From the NCBI GenBank assembly GCA_028289425.1, contig JANQPL010000005.1, forward strand, positions 62,001 to 126,000: DNA of 64,000 nt, read 5' to 3'. The notes beneath the pieces were generated by a model. It was given only the letters and a program-made list of their open reading frames with translations, had not been told where the DNA came from and did not search any database. This stretch comes from Alphaproteobacteria bacterium (lineage in GTDB: Bacteria; Pseudomonadota; Alphaproteobacteria; JANQMY01). Positions within the stretch are counted from its first letter, which is position 1, and every line of letters begins with the position of its first letter. Positions 27,581 through 37,204 of the stretch are shown here, in pieces. Made by a program: the position numbers and the translations under genes.

Positions 27581-27828
27581 GATCAACCCTTTACATAAGG
27601 TCTCGTCGATTTCTGCGAGACTTTATGCCTATGCAACAGAGACGACTCGCAACGCTAAGTCAATTCCGGCGCCGACGCATCCACAGAGTTTTCCACAGGG
27701 ATCAGCCGCGCAGACAGCCAAATCCCCTGACAATCAGCCCTGCCACAAGACCTATTCAAAACCATCCAACACTTATCCACAGAAAAATCCACGGTTGACG
27801 ATGTCGGTGGAACTGCCTAAAACCAAGC
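27581..27828. other. intergenic region with DnaA-box-like repeats
   Basis: This is the first part of the 390-base gap before metZ. It holds no gene. It contains TTATCCACA at 27773-27781 (a perfect DnaA box), TTTTCCACA at 27690-27698 (one mismatch) and GCATCCACA at 27678-27686 (two mismatches). It must also carry the dcd promoter and the start of the metZ leader. Confidence 0.5.
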
Positions 27829-27890
27829 CCACGTGGTGATTTGTGCCGACCGGCTTGCGGCCACGTAAAACAAACTCGCTAAAAGGTCGC
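27829..27890 (+). promoter_or_regulatory. SAM-II riboswitch aptamer
   Basis: The bases fold as the SAM-II pseudoknot. P1 is ACGTGG (27831-27836) with CCACGT (27861-27866). The loop begins TGATTT, as in known SAM-II RNAs, and its CGACC (27847-27851) pairs with GGTCG (27885-27889) to make P2. The conserved 3' GCTAAAAGG lies at 27879-27887. It sits just upstream of metZ, the usual place in alphaproteobacteria. Bound S-adenosylmethionine should lower metZ expression. Confidence 0.88.
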
Positions 27891-27938
27891 GGCGGAACCC
27901 CGACCTTCAAGAGGCCGGGGATTTTTTTTGGGTTCCGC
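27891..27938 (+). terminator. riboswitch expression platform (regulated terminator)
   Basis: CCCCGACCT (27898-27906) and AGGCCGGGG (27912-27920) form a stem with one mismatch, followed by eight T residues (27922-27929). The terminator strand CGACC (27901-27905) is identical to the aptamer strand and can pair with the same GGTCG (27885-27889), which would break the terminator when SAM is absent. An outer repeat GCGGAACCC / GGGTTCCGC (27892-27900, 27930-27938) flanks it and may help the alternative fold. Confidence 0.8.
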
Positions 27939-27970
27939 TTAGCAAAGCGCAGCCGCGCGAAGGATCCGCA

Positions 27971-29164
27971 ATGACCAAGGACGCGACAGGTCAAAATTGG
28001 CGCCCCAAGACCAGGGCCGTGCGCAGCGGGACCAACCGGTCCCAGTTTCAGGAAACCTCCGAGGCCATGTTCGTCACATCGGGCTATGCCTATGAAAGCG
28101 CTGAACAGGCGGAGCGCCGGTTCAAGGACGAGGAAGCCGGGTTTATCTATAGCCGCTTCGGCAACCCCACGGTGGCCATGTTCGAAGAACGCATGGCGGC
28201 GCTGGAGGGAGCGCCCGCGGCGCGGGCGACCGCCACAGGTATGGCTGCCGTGACGGCGACCATGCTCTGCCACCTCAACAAAGGCGATCACGTAGTGTCG
28301 GCAAAAGCACTGTTTGGCAGCTGCCGCTTCATCATCGACAACGTCCTGCCGCGATACGGCATCGAAACAACCCTGGTGGATGGACCCGACCTCCACCAAT
28401 GGGCGGATGCAGTGCGGCCGAACACGAAAGCACTGTTCCTGGAAACGCCTGCCAACCCGACCTTGGAAATCATCGATCTGAAGGCGGTGGCGGACATTGC
28501 CCACAATGCGGGCGCGCGGCTCATCGTGGACAATGTGTTTGCCACCCCCATCCTGCAGCGGCCGCGAGAATTCGGTGCCGACATCACCGTCTATTCAGCG
28601 ACCAAACACATCGACGGTCAGGGCCGGTGCTTGGGCGGTGTCATCTTGTGCGATGAAGATTTCCTTACGGATTATCTCCATACGTTTCTACGTAACACCG
28701 GACCGGCCTTAAGTCCGTTCAACGCTTGGGTATTGGTAAAGGCGCTCGAAACACTGGACCTTCGGGTGCGGGAACATTGCCGGTCCGCCGTTGAGGTTGC
28801 CGACTTTCTCGCCAAGCAGCCGCAAATCGAAAAAGTGGTTTACCCGCACCGCGAGGACCACCCCCAATACAAACTCGCGAAGGCGCAGATGGAACTGGGG
28901 GGAAATGTGGTCACTTTTGAGGTTAACGGCGGCAAAGAAGCGGCCTTTCGTTTCGAGAACGCTCTGTCGCTCATCGACATTTCCAATAACCTTGGGGATG
29001 CCAAGAGCTTGATCACCCATCCGGCCACCACCACCCATTCGCGCCTCACGCCAGAGGCGCGCTCGGAACTGGGCATTACAGACAGTATGGTGCGGCTGTC
29101 GGTCGGATTAGAGGACACACGGGATATTTGCGAGGACCTTGCGGCGGCCATTGCGACAATCTGA
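27971..29164 (+). CDS. metZ: O-succinylhomoserine sulfhydrylase
   Basis: A 397-residue PLP enzyme of the Cys/Met metabolism family. The Schiff-base lysine is Lys212 in SATKHIDGQGR. The front Tyr/Arg pair appears in IYSRFGNPT and the late substrate loop in THPATTTHSRL. It joins sulfide to O-succinylhomoserine to give homocysteine in methionine synthesis; a cystathionine gamma-synthase reading is less likely given the position after a SAM-II riboswitch and the MetZ-like length. ATG 27971 is preceded by AAGGAT. It is the direct target of the upstream riboswitch. Confidence 0.95.
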   Translation: MTKDATGQNWRPKTRAVRSGTNRSQFQETSEAMFVTSGYAYESAEQAERRFKDEEAGFIYSRFGNPTVAMFEERMAALEGAPAARATATGMAAVTATMLCHLNKGDHVVSAKALFGSCRFIIDNVLPRYGIETTLVDGPDLHQWADAVRPNTKALFLETPANPTLEIIDLKAVADIAHNAGARLIVDNVFATPILQRPREFGADITVYSATKHIDGQGRCLGGVILCDEDFLTDYLHTFLRNTGPALSPFNAWVLVKALETLDLRVREHCRSAVEVADFLAKQPQIEKVVYPHREDHPQYKLAKAQMELGGNVVTFEVNGGKEAAFRFENALSLIDISNNLGDAKSLITHPATTTHSRLTPEARSELGITDSMVRLSVGLEDTRDICEDLAAAIATI

Positions 29165-29335
29165 GCCAATCGCGACGCGTTTCGTAACCATAACTGCAAA
29201 AACCCCGCCCATCGGCGGCAGAAGACGTGGGTTTGCACTAGACATCTCGCCGAATTGCCGGGATAGTCAGAATTCCCCCGACTAAAAAACTAGATTGCCA
29301 AGAAACTACTTCAGTAGTTCGTATTGAGTGGGGTG

Positions 29336-29734
29336 ATGGGGATGTATGACGGAACCACGCGGAACATAAGGATTTCAGTGGAACCAAGCTTCATGGATGA
29401 CCAATCCATGCCCAACGAAAATCTGTTCGTGTGGGTCTATCATATTGAAATCGAAAATCATGGTGAAGAAGCGGTCCAATTGAGGCACCGCCATTGGCAC
29501 ATCACGGATTCCCTCGGGCGGGTGCAGGAGGTCCACGGAGAGGGTGTCGTAGGGAAACAGCCGATCCTGAGACCCGGAGAAGCATTTCGGTACACCAGTG
29601 GGGTCCACCTATCGGCCGGTTCCGGCATCATGGCAGGCACTTATGAAATGGAAACGGACCGCGGAGAACTGTTCGAAGTGGTCATCCCGGCGTTTTCCCT
29701 CGATAGTCCCCACGAAAATCAGCTTATCCAATAA
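29336..29734 (+). CDS. apaG: ApaG protein (Co2+/Mg2+ efflux-associated)
   Basis: A 132-residue ApaG-domain protein, an Ig-like beta sandwich. The typical core reads FVWVYHIEIENHGEEAVQLRHRHWHITDS, followed by GEGVVGKQPILRPGE and the AGTYEM strand. ApaG is linked to cobalt and magnesium tolerance in enterobacteria, but its biochemical role is open. Three possible starts lie within 20 bases (TTG 29324, ATG 29336, ATG 29342); I take 29336. It follows metZ after 171 bases, a pairing common in alphaproteobacteria. Confidence 0.9.
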   Translation: MGMYDGTTRNIRISVEPSFMDDQSMPNENLFVWVYHIEIENHGEEAVQLRHRHWHITDSLGRVQEVHGEGVVGKQPILRPGEAFRYTSGVHLSAGSGIMAGTYEMETDRGELFEVVIPAFSLDSPHENQLIQ

Positions 29735-29924
29735 TTTACTGCAAAGTTGATCAACGAGGATGGTTTCCGTCCGGTCCCGATGGCATATAGGCCATTGACG
29801 TGGCCGTTCGCAGACGCCATGTGGTTCGTCTGCGAGGTTATGATCCAGGTGCAGGCCAGTATCGTAAACCGAATGTCCGCTTCGAAAGGGCGGTTGCCCG
29901 ACAACAAAATAGGAGAAGCCATCG

Positions 29925-30551
29925 ATGAGTGCCGTCGATACCGCCCCCCCTCAGATAATGGAACCCAGACCCACTTTTGAAGAGGCGGAAGACGCCGTCA
30001 GGACACTGCTTAAATGGGCCGGCGATGATCCCGATCGCGAGGGCCTTAAAGATACGCCGAAGCGGGTCGCCAAAGCTTATCGCGACTGGTTCAGCGGCTA
30101 TGAGCAGGATCCGGTGGAATACCTTGCCCGCACCTTTGAAGAGGTGGAGGGCTACGATGAGATGATCGTCCTGAAGGACATTCGCTTTGAATCTCATTGT
30201 GAGCATCATTTGGCGCCCATCATAGGCAAAGCGCATGTGGCATATTTGCCAACCAACAAAGTCGTCGGCATTTCGAAACTCGCGCGAGTGGTAGAAGTAT
30301 TCGCGCGGCGCTTGCAAGTTCAGGAAAAGATGACGGCGCAAATCGCCAACAGCATTCAGGATGTGCTTGAGCCTCAAGGCGTCGCCGTGGTGATTGAAGC
30401 CTCGCACCAATGCATGACGACGCGCGGCGTGCATAAGCCCGGCGTGACCATGGTGACCAGCACGATGCTGGGCTCGTTCAGACGCGATCCGATGACCCGC
30501 AGAGAGTTTCTGACGATCATCGGCAATCCGGCCAGCACCATGGAAAGCTAA
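29925..30551 (+). CDS. folE: GTP cyclohydrolase I
   Basis: A 208-residue FolE. The zinc and substrate region reads [19 protein letters not shown], and the catalytic C-terminal part includes [12 protein letters not shown]. It converts GTP to dihydroneopterin triphosphate, the first step to tetrahydrofolate. The N-terminal 30 residues are a family-typical extension. ATG 29925 has AGGAGA eight bases before it. The gene stands alone between apaG and trkH. Confidence 0.96.
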   Translation: MSAVDTAPPQIMEPRPTFEEAEDAVRTLLKWAGDDPDREGLKDTPKRVAKAYRDWFSGYEQDPVEYLARTFEEVEGYDEMIVLKDIRFESHCEHHLAPIIGKAHVAYLPTNKVVGISKLARVVEVFARRLQVQEKMTAQIANSIQDVLEPQGVAVVIEASHQCMTTRGVHKPGVTMVTSTMLGSFRRDPMTRREFLTIIGNPASTMES

Positions 30552-30633
30552 GATCCGGCCCACTTGACGGAATCATCCGGCGTCATTAGCCATAGGATCG
30601 TTTCAACGACAGTCGGCGGACGAATGGCCGGCG

Positions 30634-32118
30634 TTGGTGAGGCGATCCAACACCTATTTTGGTGCCGACTTGTTCGACCTCCGCCCCATCTTTCTTGTTG
30701 CCGGACTTTTGCTGACCACCCTGGGCGCAGCCATGTTCATTCCGGCGCTCGCCGACATTGTCGCCGGCAATCGGGATTGGCAGGTCTTCTTCGGCAGCGC
30801 TTCCTTGACATTGTTCGTCGGCGGCAGTTTGACGCTCATTAATTGGGGGCATGCGGGCAAGCTGAGCTTGCAGCAGGCCTTCATCATGACGATCTTTTCT
30901 TGGATCGCGCTGACCGCCTTTGCGGCCATGCCGCTGGCCCTGTCGCAGCTCAATATGTCCTATACGGACGCTTTTTTTGAAGCGATGTCTGGGCTGACCA
31001 CCACAGGGTCGACCGTCATTGTGGGCCTGGATTCAGCGCCGCCCGGAATCTTGCTGTGGCGCGCGCTGCTGCAATGGCTCGGCGGCGTCGGCATTGTGGT
31101 GATGGCGGTTGCCATGCTGCCTATGCTGCAAATCGGCGGCATGCAGTTGTTCAAAGTGGAAGCATTCGACACGCCGGAGAAAGTGCTTCCGAGCGCTGCA
31201 CGGTTCGCCTTTTCGATCACCATCATATACCTGGTGCTGACCATTATCTGTGCTGCGAGCCTGCGGGCCGCCGGGATGAATTGGTTCGACAGCGTTGCGC
31301 ACGCGATGACGACCATTGCAACCGGCGGCTTTTCCACCAAGGACGCTTCCATCGGCGGGTTCGACAGTGCACTGATTGACTATATCGTCATCGTGTTCAT
31401 GCTGGTGGGCTCGTTGCCCTTCGCCCTTTACCTGCAAACCGTTCAGGGGAAAACCACAGCGCTGTGGAATGACCCTCAGGTACGGGTTTTTCTGGCTGCC
31501 GTGGTTTTTCTGGTTGCCATGATGACCAGCTATCAGCTTTATGCGGACATCAATCAGGACTGGGATACGCTGCGCTATTCGGCCTTCAATCTCATTTCGG
31601 TAATGACGGGCACCGGCTACTCATCGCAAAACTACAATGAGTGGGGCCCGTTTGCGGTTGTTGCGCTGTTTTGGATCATGTTCATCGGTGGATGCGCCGG
31701 TTCCACCTCTTGCGGGATCAAGATCTTTCGGTTTCATGTGGTGTGGGCGGCGATGGTGGCTTATGTGGGTCGGACGCTGTATCCCCATGGCGTGTTCACG
31801 CCCCGTTACAATAGCCGCCCCATCGATCAAGCGGTCATTACCTCAGTAATGAGTTTCTTTTTCCTGTTTTTCGCCAGTATATTCGTGCTCGCCATGGCCC
31901 TTAGTTTCACGGGCCTTGAATTCGTCACCGCCCTGTCATCCGCGGCCACGTCAATCGCCAATGTGGGCCCGGGACTTGGGAACATTGTCGGCCCGGCCGG
32001 GACATTCCATGACCTGTCCGACGAAGCGAAGTGGCTTATGGCCGGGGGAATGCTTTTGGGCCGTTTGGAATTATTCACGGTACTGATTATCTTCACGCCC
32101 GGCTTCTGGCGCATGTAG
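30634..32118 (+). CDS. trkH: TrkH family potassium uptake protein
   Basis: A 494-residue membrane protein with four pore loops typical of TrkH/KtrB: TTTGST, TTIATGGFS, MTGTGYSS and SIANVGPGLG. About ten membrane segments can be counted. It imports K+ in concert with a cytoplasmic TrkA ring, and no trkA gene is in the window. The start is uncertain: TTG 30634 and GTG 30637 are the only early options, and neither has a strong ribosome-binding site. argE follows after 14 bases and is probably co-transcribed. Confidence 0.93.
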   Translation: MVRRSNTYFGADLFDLRPIFLVAGLLLTTLGAAMFIPALADIVAGNRDWQVFFGSASLTLFVGGSLTLINWGHAGKLSLQQAFIMTIFSWIALTAFAAMPLALSQLNMSYTDAFFEAMSGLTTTGSTVIVGLDSAPPGILLWRALLQWLGGVGIVVMAVAMLPMLQIGGMQLFKVEAFDTPEKVLPSAARFAFSITIIYLVLTIICAASLRAAGMNWFDSVAHAMTTIATGGFSTKDASIGGFDSALIDYIVIVFMLVGSLPFALYLQTVQGKTTALWNDPQVRVFLAAVVFLVAMMTSYQLYADINQDWDTLRYSAFNLISVMTGTGYSSQNYNEWGPFAVVALFWIMFIGGCAGSTSCGIKIFRFHVVWAAMVAYVGRTLYPHGVFTPRYNSRPIDQAVITSVMSFFFLFFASIFVLAMALSFTGLEFVTALSSAATSIANVGPGLGNIVGPAGTFHDLSDEAKWLMAGGMLLGRLELFTVLIIFTPGFWRM

Positions 32119-32132
32119 AAAACGAGTTTGTT

Positions 32133-33320
32133 ATGTCGGATCAATTTAGTAAGACGCTTGAAATTCTCAACCAGCTGATCGCGTTCGATACCACGTCGCG
32201 CAACAGCAATATGGAATTGATCGACTATGTGTCCGATTACCTTGGCCAATGGAACATCGAACCTCTGGTCATCCACAATGAGGACCGCACCAAAGCGAAC
32301 CTTTATGCGACGATCGGCCCCGATGTGGCGGGCGGCATTGTCTTGTCCGGACATACGGATGTGGTGCCGATCGACGGCCAACCCTGGACCACCGAGCCCT
32401 TCAGACTGACTCAAAAAGACGGCAAGCTGTTCGGCCGCGGCACGTCAGACATGAAGAGCTTTGTTGCTTTGTGCTTGGCGTATGTCCCGCGTTTCATGGA
32501 GCGCCCCCTTCGCCGCCCCATTCATCTTGCCTTCTCCCATGACGAGGAGGTGGGCTGCGTAGGTGTGGGGTCGATGATCGAGCGGATCGTCAATCATCTC
32601 CCAATGCCCGAAATCGTCATCGTCGGCGAACCGAGCGACATGAAGGTGGTTAATCGCCATAAGGGCATTCGCACCTTTGTCACCTCCATAACCGGGCGCG
32701 AGGCCCATTCCAGTAAACAAAATCTCGGAGCCAACGCGATCACCGCAGCGTCTCAACTCATAGAGTATTTGGGTGAGCTGTCGCTTGAAATGCAGGCCCC
32801 TGACCTGCAAGACGCCGCCTTTGACCCGCCCTACACCACCATCAATGTGGGTACGATCAAGGGCGGCAACGCCATCAACATCATCCCGCGAGAGTGCAAA
32901 TTCGGATGGGAGTACCGGTGCATGCCGGGCGTCGATGAACTGGCGATCCTGACCAAATTCGAAGCCTTCGCCGAACAAACCGTCTTGCCAGATCTGAGAA
33001 AGAAAGCACCCGACGCAGCGATTGAGACGAAATGCTATTCGGTCGTACCTGTTTTCAACGTGAGCGACGGGTCGCCGGCGGAAAGCCTGGTCCTTGCCCT
33101 GGCGGAACAGAACGAAACTCACGCCGTATCTTACACAACGGAAGCAGGCTTATTCGAAGGCGCCGGCCTTAACACTGTCGTGTGCGGCCCGGGCAGCATT
33201 GAGCAAGCCCACAAGCCCGATGAGTTTATTGAGATTGAACAGATCAAGCTCGGCCTTCGGTTCATGGATCGGCTGTGCAACCATGTGCACACCCAAACGT
33301 CGCAGCCAAACCCGACTTAG
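32133..33320 (+). CDS. argE: acetylornithine deacetylase
   Basis: A 395-residue M20 family metallopeptidase-fold enzyme. The metal ligands are visible in SGHTDVVP (first His/Asp), the bridging Asp in GTSDMKSF, and Glu-Glu in HDEEVGCVG; a late His lies near QAHKPDE. It matches ArgE, which removes acetate from N-acetylornithine to give ornithine; succinyl-diaminopimelate desuccinylase (DapE) is the main alternative. ATG 32133 has a weak GAG upstream. Its last four bases overlap the convergent lipoprotein gene. Confidence 0.88.
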   Translation: MSDQFSKTLEILNQLIAFDTTSRNSNMELIDYVSDYLGQWNIEPLVIHNEDRTKANLYATIGPDVAGGIVLSGHTDVVPIDGQPWTTEPFRLTQKDGKLFGRGTSDMKSFVALCLAYVPRFMERPLRRPIHLAFSHDEEVGCVGVGSMIERIVNHLPMPEIVIVGEPSDMKVVNRHKGIRTFVTSITGREAHSSKQNLGANAITAASQLIEYLGELSLEMQAPDLQDAAFDPPYTTINVGTIKGGNAINIIPRECKFGWEYRCMPGVDELAILTKFEAFAEQTVLPDLRKKAPDAAIETKCYSVVPVFNVSDGSPAESLVLALAEQNETHAVSYTTEAGLFEGAGLNTVVCGPGSIEQAHKPDEFIEIEQIKLGLRFMDRLCNHVHTQTSQPNPT

Positions 33321-33895
33321 GGGGCAAACACTTCTCTCAAGCGGGCTTGCATCTGTGTGTCGAGCTGCTCGCCGAGGGCTTCCAGCATCTTAAAATAAGC
33401 CGTATCGATTTCTGCCAATGTCATGCCTTCCAATAAAGTGGTTGTCGACTCGGCGCTAACGGAAATCTTCCCGGTACGGACTTCCTGGTTCCACGGCACG
33501 TCGTATTCCAGATCTACATCCAGCGTCGCAATCAGCTCGCGCGACTGTTCCTTGTAGATGAAGTCTTTCAACCCCGTTTGTGTCGGAAGCTCTTTTTCAA
33601 TGACACTGGCATCCTCTATACGGAAAACGAAACTTCCTTGCGGGCCACCTTTTTCGAGGCGGGCGCGCGCCCAAGAACGCGCAACTTGCGTTGGAACCGC
33701 CCTAAACTCATGCTCTACATTGGGGGCCTTTAGTGGCGGCTTGTATTCATTGATGATGTCGACCGACGCCACGGCAACCCCTATGGGCGGGCGATCATCG
33801 AAAGCGAAATCGGGAACGGGCGGTGGCTCTACGCGCGGGCTGCAGGCCAAGGCAAAAAGCAGCAAGGGCATCAACAAATGAAATCGTGTCGGCAT
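33317..33895 (-). CDS. lipoprotein of unknown function
   Basis: A 192-residue lipoprotein. The signal MPTRFHLLMPLLLFALAC ends in a lipobox ALAC, so Cys18 is the lipidated residue. The mature chain is mixed alpha/beta, with Pro-rich spacers (PRVEPPPVPDF) near the anchor and a helical C-terminal third. I do not recognise a family. ATG 33895 has GGGA upstream. It follows hslO after 83 bases on the same strand and overlaps the stop of argE by four bases at its 3' end. Confidence 0.75.
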   Translation of the reverse strand: MPTRFHLLMPLLLFALACSPRVEPPPVPDFAFDDRPPIGVAVASVDIINEYKPPLKAPNVEHEFRAVPTQVARSWARARLEKGGPQGSFVFRIEDASVIEKELPTQTGLKDFIYKEQSRELIATLDVDLEYDVPWNQEVRTGKISVSAESTTTLLEGMTLAEIDTAYFKMLEALGEQLDTQMQARLREVFAP

Positions 33896-33978
33896 GGGCG
33901 TTCCCAAAGTGATTCGTTCGCTTGTAATCAGACCTATCGCGGGCCGATCTTCCAAGCAAGCGATTGATGCGCCGTTGA

Positions 33979-34944
33979 TCAATCTTGTTCAAGATCCGCC
34001 GGATCGAATTCGTAAACGGTTTTACAGAATTCACACGTCACCCGGATGACACCACCGTCTTCCGCCGCCATGTCTTTAAGCTCCACCTGATCGTATTTTC
34101 TCAGAACATGCTCCACCCGTTCGCGCTCGCAGCGGCACCCGGATTGAATGGGGACGGCCGTGAAAACCCGCACGCCATCTTCATGAAAAAGGCTGTACAA
34201 AAGATCTTCCGGTTTCAATGTGGGATCTGTCAGTTCGTCATCGCTGACCGTTTGCATCAAGAGGCCCGCGCGCCGCCATTGATCCTCCATCTCCTCGCGT
34301 TCACGGCGGGAGATTGGCCGCGGCGGATCACCGCCCAGTTCGGGTAAGTTTTGAATCATGATGCCCCCCGCCCGCCATACGGACTCAAAAGCAGCGCCCC
34401 GCGCCGTCGGCTGAAAAAGACCGGCGACGCTCAGCATCACACTGGTCTCAATTTGCTCGGATTGATGGAAGTATTTGTGGGCGCATTCGGCAATTGTCTG
34501 ACCTGCCAACTCCACCACACCCTGATACCGCTCGGTCTCGGTGCCTTGATCCACCGTAAGCGCGAGATGCCCCTTCCCCAGCAGATTTTCGTTTGAGCCA
34601 GCAGCCTTTTCCACCGCGGTTTCGTCGTATGCGGCATAGCCCCGCAATATGCCAGGCGTAAAGAAATCGGCTACCAGCATCTTGACCGGCCCATCGCTGC
34701 GTGTCTGAAGCGAAAACGTGCCGTCAAACTTGAGGGAAGACCCGAGCATGGCGACCAGTGTCAGAGCTTCGCCAAGAAGGCGGGACACCGGCTCCGGATA
34801 ATCGTGAATGCGCAGCACCTGGTCGACCGCATCGCCTAGGCGGACAAACCGCCCCCTTATGTCCGCCGTTTCGATCTTGAACGGCACGACAACGTCGTCT
34901 TTGGGGCCGTCCCGAAGAAGGTCAAGGGCAGAAACCTCGGGCAT
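33979..34944 (-). CDS. hslO: Hsp33 redox-regulated chaperone
   Basis: A 321-residue Hsp33. The N-terminal chaperone core runs to about residue 230. The C-terminal zinc switch is intact: CRC near residue 268 and CEFC near 304-307, giving the four Cys ligands (CxC then CxxC). On oxidation the Cys residues release zinc and the chaperone becomes active against unfolded proteins. It starts immediately after the argF stop with no bases between, so it is translationally coupled to argD-argF. This argDF-hslO order is common in alphaproteobacteria. Confidence 0.95.
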   Translation of the reverse strand: MPEVSALDLLRDGPKDDVVVPFKIETADIRGRFVRLGDAVDQVLRIHDYPEPVSRLLGEALTLVAMLGSSLKFDGTFSLQTRSDGPVKMLVADFFTPGILRGYAAYDETAVEKAAGSNENLLGKGHLALTVDQGTETERYQGVVELAGQTIAECAHKYFHQSEQIETSVMLSVAGLFQPTARGAAFESVWRAGGIMIQNLPELGGDPPRPISRREREEMEDQWRRAGLLMQTVSDDELTDPTLKPEDLLYSLFHEDGVRVFTAVPIQSGCRCERERVEHVLRKYDQVELKDMAAEDGGVIRVTCEFCKTVYEFDPADLEQD

Positions 34945-35874
34945 TTAGGCAAGACACCAGGACAGCACACCCTTCTGCGCATGCAGTCGGTTTTCGGCAG
35001 CGTCCCAAACCACCGATTGGGGGCCGTCGATCACCGATGCGGAAACTTCTTCGCCGCGATGGGCGGGAAGGCAATGGGTGAAAACTGCATCTTTTTTCGC
35101 CAAGCTCATGAGCCGGTCATCAACCCGGTAAGGCGCGAGCAGATTGTGACGCGTTTCCCTTTCCGTATCGCCCATGGACACCCAGGTGTCTGTGACGACG
35201 CAATCAGCATTCTTAACGGCCACTTCAGGATTGTCCGTAATCGTCACATTGGCGTCTTCGCGGGCAATCCAATCGAGCACGCGTTTGTGGGGACGTAAGC
35301 TGTCCGGACAGGCTATCCGAAATTCAAAGTCGAAACGTGCGGCCGCTTCGGCCCAAGTGGCCGCCACATTGTTACCGTCGCCCGACCATGCCACGACGCG
35401 ATCCTTAATCGGTCCGCGATGTTCTTCAAACGTCAGCACATCCGCCATGAGCTGACAGGGGTGAGACCGGTCGGTCAGTCCGTTTATGACCGGGACGGTG
35501 GCGTGTTCTGCCAACTCCAACAGCTTTTCGTGAGAGGTGGTGCGCAGCATGATCGCATCCACATACCTGGACAAGACGCGTGCGGTGTCGGCAATGGTCT
35601 CCCCCCGGCCAAGCTGCATTTCACTGCCGTTGAGCAGCACGGTTTGTCCTCCCAACTGCCGCATGGCCACGTCAAACGAAACCCGCGTGCGGGTCGATGG
35701 TTTTTCGAAGATCATAGCGAGCAGCTTGCCCGTCAGCGGCTGGTCTTCGTCCGGTTCGGCTTGGCCCTTGCCTTGCCGCGCCACTTTCACCCGGCGCGAA
35801 TGATCGATAATGCCGCGCAGCGTCTTGGTGTCCAGCACACCGATATCCAGGAAATGACGCACGTCGCCGGTCAT
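34945..35874 (-). CDS. argF: ornithine carbamoyltransferase
   Basis: A 309-residue OTCase. Carbamoyl-phosphate is held by STRTR ([10 protein letters not shown]), and ornithine by DGNNVAATW and [10 protein letters not shown]. It makes citrulline from ornithine and carbamoyl phosphate in arginine synthesis. The start is ATG 35874, which overlaps the argD TGA as TGATG, so argD and argF are coupled. The next gene hslO starts directly after its stop. This is the anabolic type; no arc genes are nearby. Confidence 0.96.
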   Translation of the reverse strand: MTGDVRHFLDIGVLDTKTLRGIIDHSRRVKVARQGKGQAEPDEDQPLTGKLLAMIFEKPSTRTRVSFDVAMRQLGGQTVLLNGSEMQLGRGETIADTARVLSRYVDAIMLRTTSHEKLLELAEHATVPVINGLTDRSHPCQLMADVLTFEEHRGPIKDRVVAWSGDGNNVAATWAEAAARFDFEFRIACPDSLRPHKRVLDWIAREDANVTITDNPEVAVKNADCVVTDTWVSMGDTERETRHNLLAPYRVDDRLMSLAKKDAVFTHCLPAHRGEEVSASVIDGPQSVVWDAAENRLHAQKGVLSWCLA

Positions 35875-37067
35875 CACGCGGCACCCTTTTCCTGCTTTTC
35901 ACGCAACGTCGCGCATGCCGCCTCAATTTTTTGAAGCGCCGCGTCTATGTGATCGGCGGTGATGGTGAGCGGCGGCAGGAAGCGCACCACATTTTCACCG
36001 GCACCAATGGCGAGCAGTTTTTGATCGAACAGCGCATTGACCACATCCGTGTTGGGCACTTTGCATTTAAGGCCCAACATCAGGCCCTCGCCCCGAAGTT
36101 CTTCAAAAATGTCGCCGTTCTCATCGACAATCCGCGCCATCCGTTGACGGAGGATCTTCGATATCTCCAACACATGATCAAGGAAGTCGTTGGCGGTTAC
36201 GACGTCGAGCACCGCATTGCCCACGGCCATCGCTAACGGATTGCCGCCGAATGTGGATCCGTGGGTTCCCGCAACCATGCCGGCGGCCGCAGCTTCCGTC
36301 GCAAGACAGGCGCCGAGGGGAAAGCCACCGCCGATCGCTTTTGCGATCGCCATAATATCCGGTTTGATACCTGCCCATTCGTGTGCGAACAGTTTTCCGG
36401 TGCGGCCAACGCCGCACTGAATCTCGTCCAGAACAAGCAATAATCCGTGTTCGTCACACAGCTTCCTCAGATCCCGCAGAAACGATGCCTCTGCCGCCCG
36501 AATGCCCCCTTCGCCTTGAATGGGCTCAATGAGAATGCCGGCCGTTGCAGGCGTGATGGCGGCCTTGACCGCTTTTAAATCGCCCAAGGGCACTTGGTCG
36601 AAACCGTCCGTTTTCGGACCAAACCCTTCAAGATACTTTTCCTGCCCGCCGGCCGCGATGGTCGCAAGGGTCCGTCCGTGAAAGGCGCCTTCGAAGGTGA
36701 TGAGCCTAAACCTTTCCGGATGCCCAAGGGCGGCGTGGTGCTTACGCGCCATTTTGATGGCGCACTCCATCGCTTCCGCACCGGAATTGTTGAAGAAAAC
36801 CGTGTCCGCGAAAGTGAGCTGGGTGAGGCGTTCGGCCAGTTTCTCTTGACCCGGAATTTTGTACAGATTTGACGTGTGCCACAACTTGCCGGCCTGGTCG
36901 GTCAGCGCGCGCACCAGGTCAGGATGCGCATGGCCGAGACTGTTCACAGCAACGCCTGCGCCAAAATCCAAAAACTGTTCGCCTTCCGTCGAAAAAACAA
37001 AAGGCCCTTCGCCGCGATCAAAGGCGATAGGCGCCCTCGCATAGGTCGGCAATACTGGTGTAATCAC
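35874..37067 (-). CDS. argD: acetylornithine aminotransferase
   Basis: A 397-residue class III PLP aminotransferase. The PLP lysine lies in [14 protein letters not shown] after [18 protein letters not shown], and the front of the fold reads [18 protein letters not shown]. It interconverts N-acetylornithine and N-acetylglutamate semialdehyde and can serve in lysine synthesis as well. The chosen GTG 37067 is preceded by GGGAG seven bases away; a GTG six codons earlier has no such site. It is the first gene of the coupled argD-argF-hslO unit. Confidence 0.95.
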   Translation of the reverse strand: MITPVLPTYARAPIAFDRGEGPFVFSTEGEQFLDFGAGVAVNSLGHAHPDLVRALTDQAGKLWHTSNLYKIPGQEKLAERLTQLTFADTVFFNNSGAEAMECAIKMARKHHAALGHPERFRLITFEGAFHGRTLATIAAGGQEKYLEGFGPKTDGFDQVPLGDLKAVKAAITPATAGILIEPIQGEGGIRAAEASFLRDLRKLCDEHGLLLVLDEIQCGVGRTGKLFAHEWAGIKPDIMAIAKAIGGGFPLGACLATEAAAAGMVAGTHGSTFGGNPLAMAVGNAVLDVVTANDFLDHVLEISKILRQRMARIVDENGDIFEELRGEGLMLGLKCKVPNTDVVNALFDQKLLAIGAGENVVRFLPPLTITADHIDAALQKIEAACATLREKQEKGAA

Positions 37068-37204
37068 GATTTTACTCCCGATCACCGGCTGTTGGGCGCC
37101 GCGGGATTTGTCCCCTTCAGGCGATGCCGGTCCTGATCAAAGAAGCGTTGGAGTATGGTGGCTGGGACCACCGCTTGTCAACGCAGATCCCTGCAAATCG
37201 GCCG

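Noticed and set aside
27581-27828. Chromosome replication origin
   Set aside because: Only three DnaA-like boxes, no A+T-rich unwinding region of typical size, and no hemE, parAB, dnaA or other usual origin neighbours.
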